Source: a bacterium
GTDB lineage: Bacteria > Desulfobacterota > S145-22
NCBI GenBank assembly: GCA_027073795.1
Contig: JALTEW010000414.1
Coordinates: 1-5,909, forward strand
Reading direction: 5' to 3'
DNA length: 5,909 nucleotides
Within the stretch, counting starts at the first letter, position 1, and every line of letters starts with the position of its first letter. Made by a program: the position numbers and the translations under genes. The notes below the pieces were generated by a model. It was not told where the DNA came from, ran no database searches, and was given only the letters and a program-made list of their open reading frames with translations. Of this stretch, positions 5,901-5,909 are shown in pieces.

Positions 5901-5909
5901 TACTGTGAA

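Noticed and set aside
1..5909. CRISPR array, insertion sequence, tRNA or rRNA
   Set aside because: No regularly spaced repeats, transposase-like coding, terminal repeats or RNA gene signatures were found on either strand.

Overview
The window reads as a piece of an anaerobic bacterial chromosome, most likely a Desulfobacterota (deltaproteobacterial) sulfate reducer or syntroph. This is an inference from three things: a CoA-transferase/GNAT fusion of a kind common in that group, two acyl-CoA ligases in one operon, and a CIRCE-type heat-shock operator. Base composition is moderate, and codon use looks even across the three large genes.

Layout, left to right. Bases 1-62 hold a near-consensus minus-strand promoter and a strong Shine-Dalgarno site for a gene that starts just beyond the left edge. 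A small FmdB-type zinc-ribbon gene (157-360, minus) follows, with its own promoter and Shine-Dalgarno. A gap of about 400 bases (361-759) has no convincing gene. It contains a perfect 7-bp inverted repeat with a 3-base spacer (494-510) and a 15-bp hairpin followed by GTTTTTTT (661-712). The hairpin looks like an intrinsic terminator or attenuator placed directly before the operon, and it overlaps a possible promoter.

The main content is a three-gene plus-strand operon. Gene 1 (760-2730) is a CoA transferase/hydrolase of the acetyl-CoA hydrolase family fused to a C-terminal Pat-like GNAT acetyltransferase domain. Gene 2 (2746-4311) is an AMP-forming acyl-CoA synthetase. Gene 3 (about 4375-5676) is a PaaK-family arylacetate/phenylacetate-CoA ligase. 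Together they offer two routes for making acyl- or aryl-CoA: CoA transfer from another thioester, and ATP-dependent ligation. Gene 2 carries the PX4GK motif recognised by Pat-type lysine acetyltransferases around its catalytic lysine. The GNAT domain of gene 1 could therefore act on its operon partner (inference). The carboxylic acid substrate cannot be read from the sequence.

The last 233 bases (5677-5909) are non-coding. They end in a sigma70-type promoter overlapped by a CIRCE element, so a HrcA-controlled chaperone gene or operon very probably begins just past the right edge.
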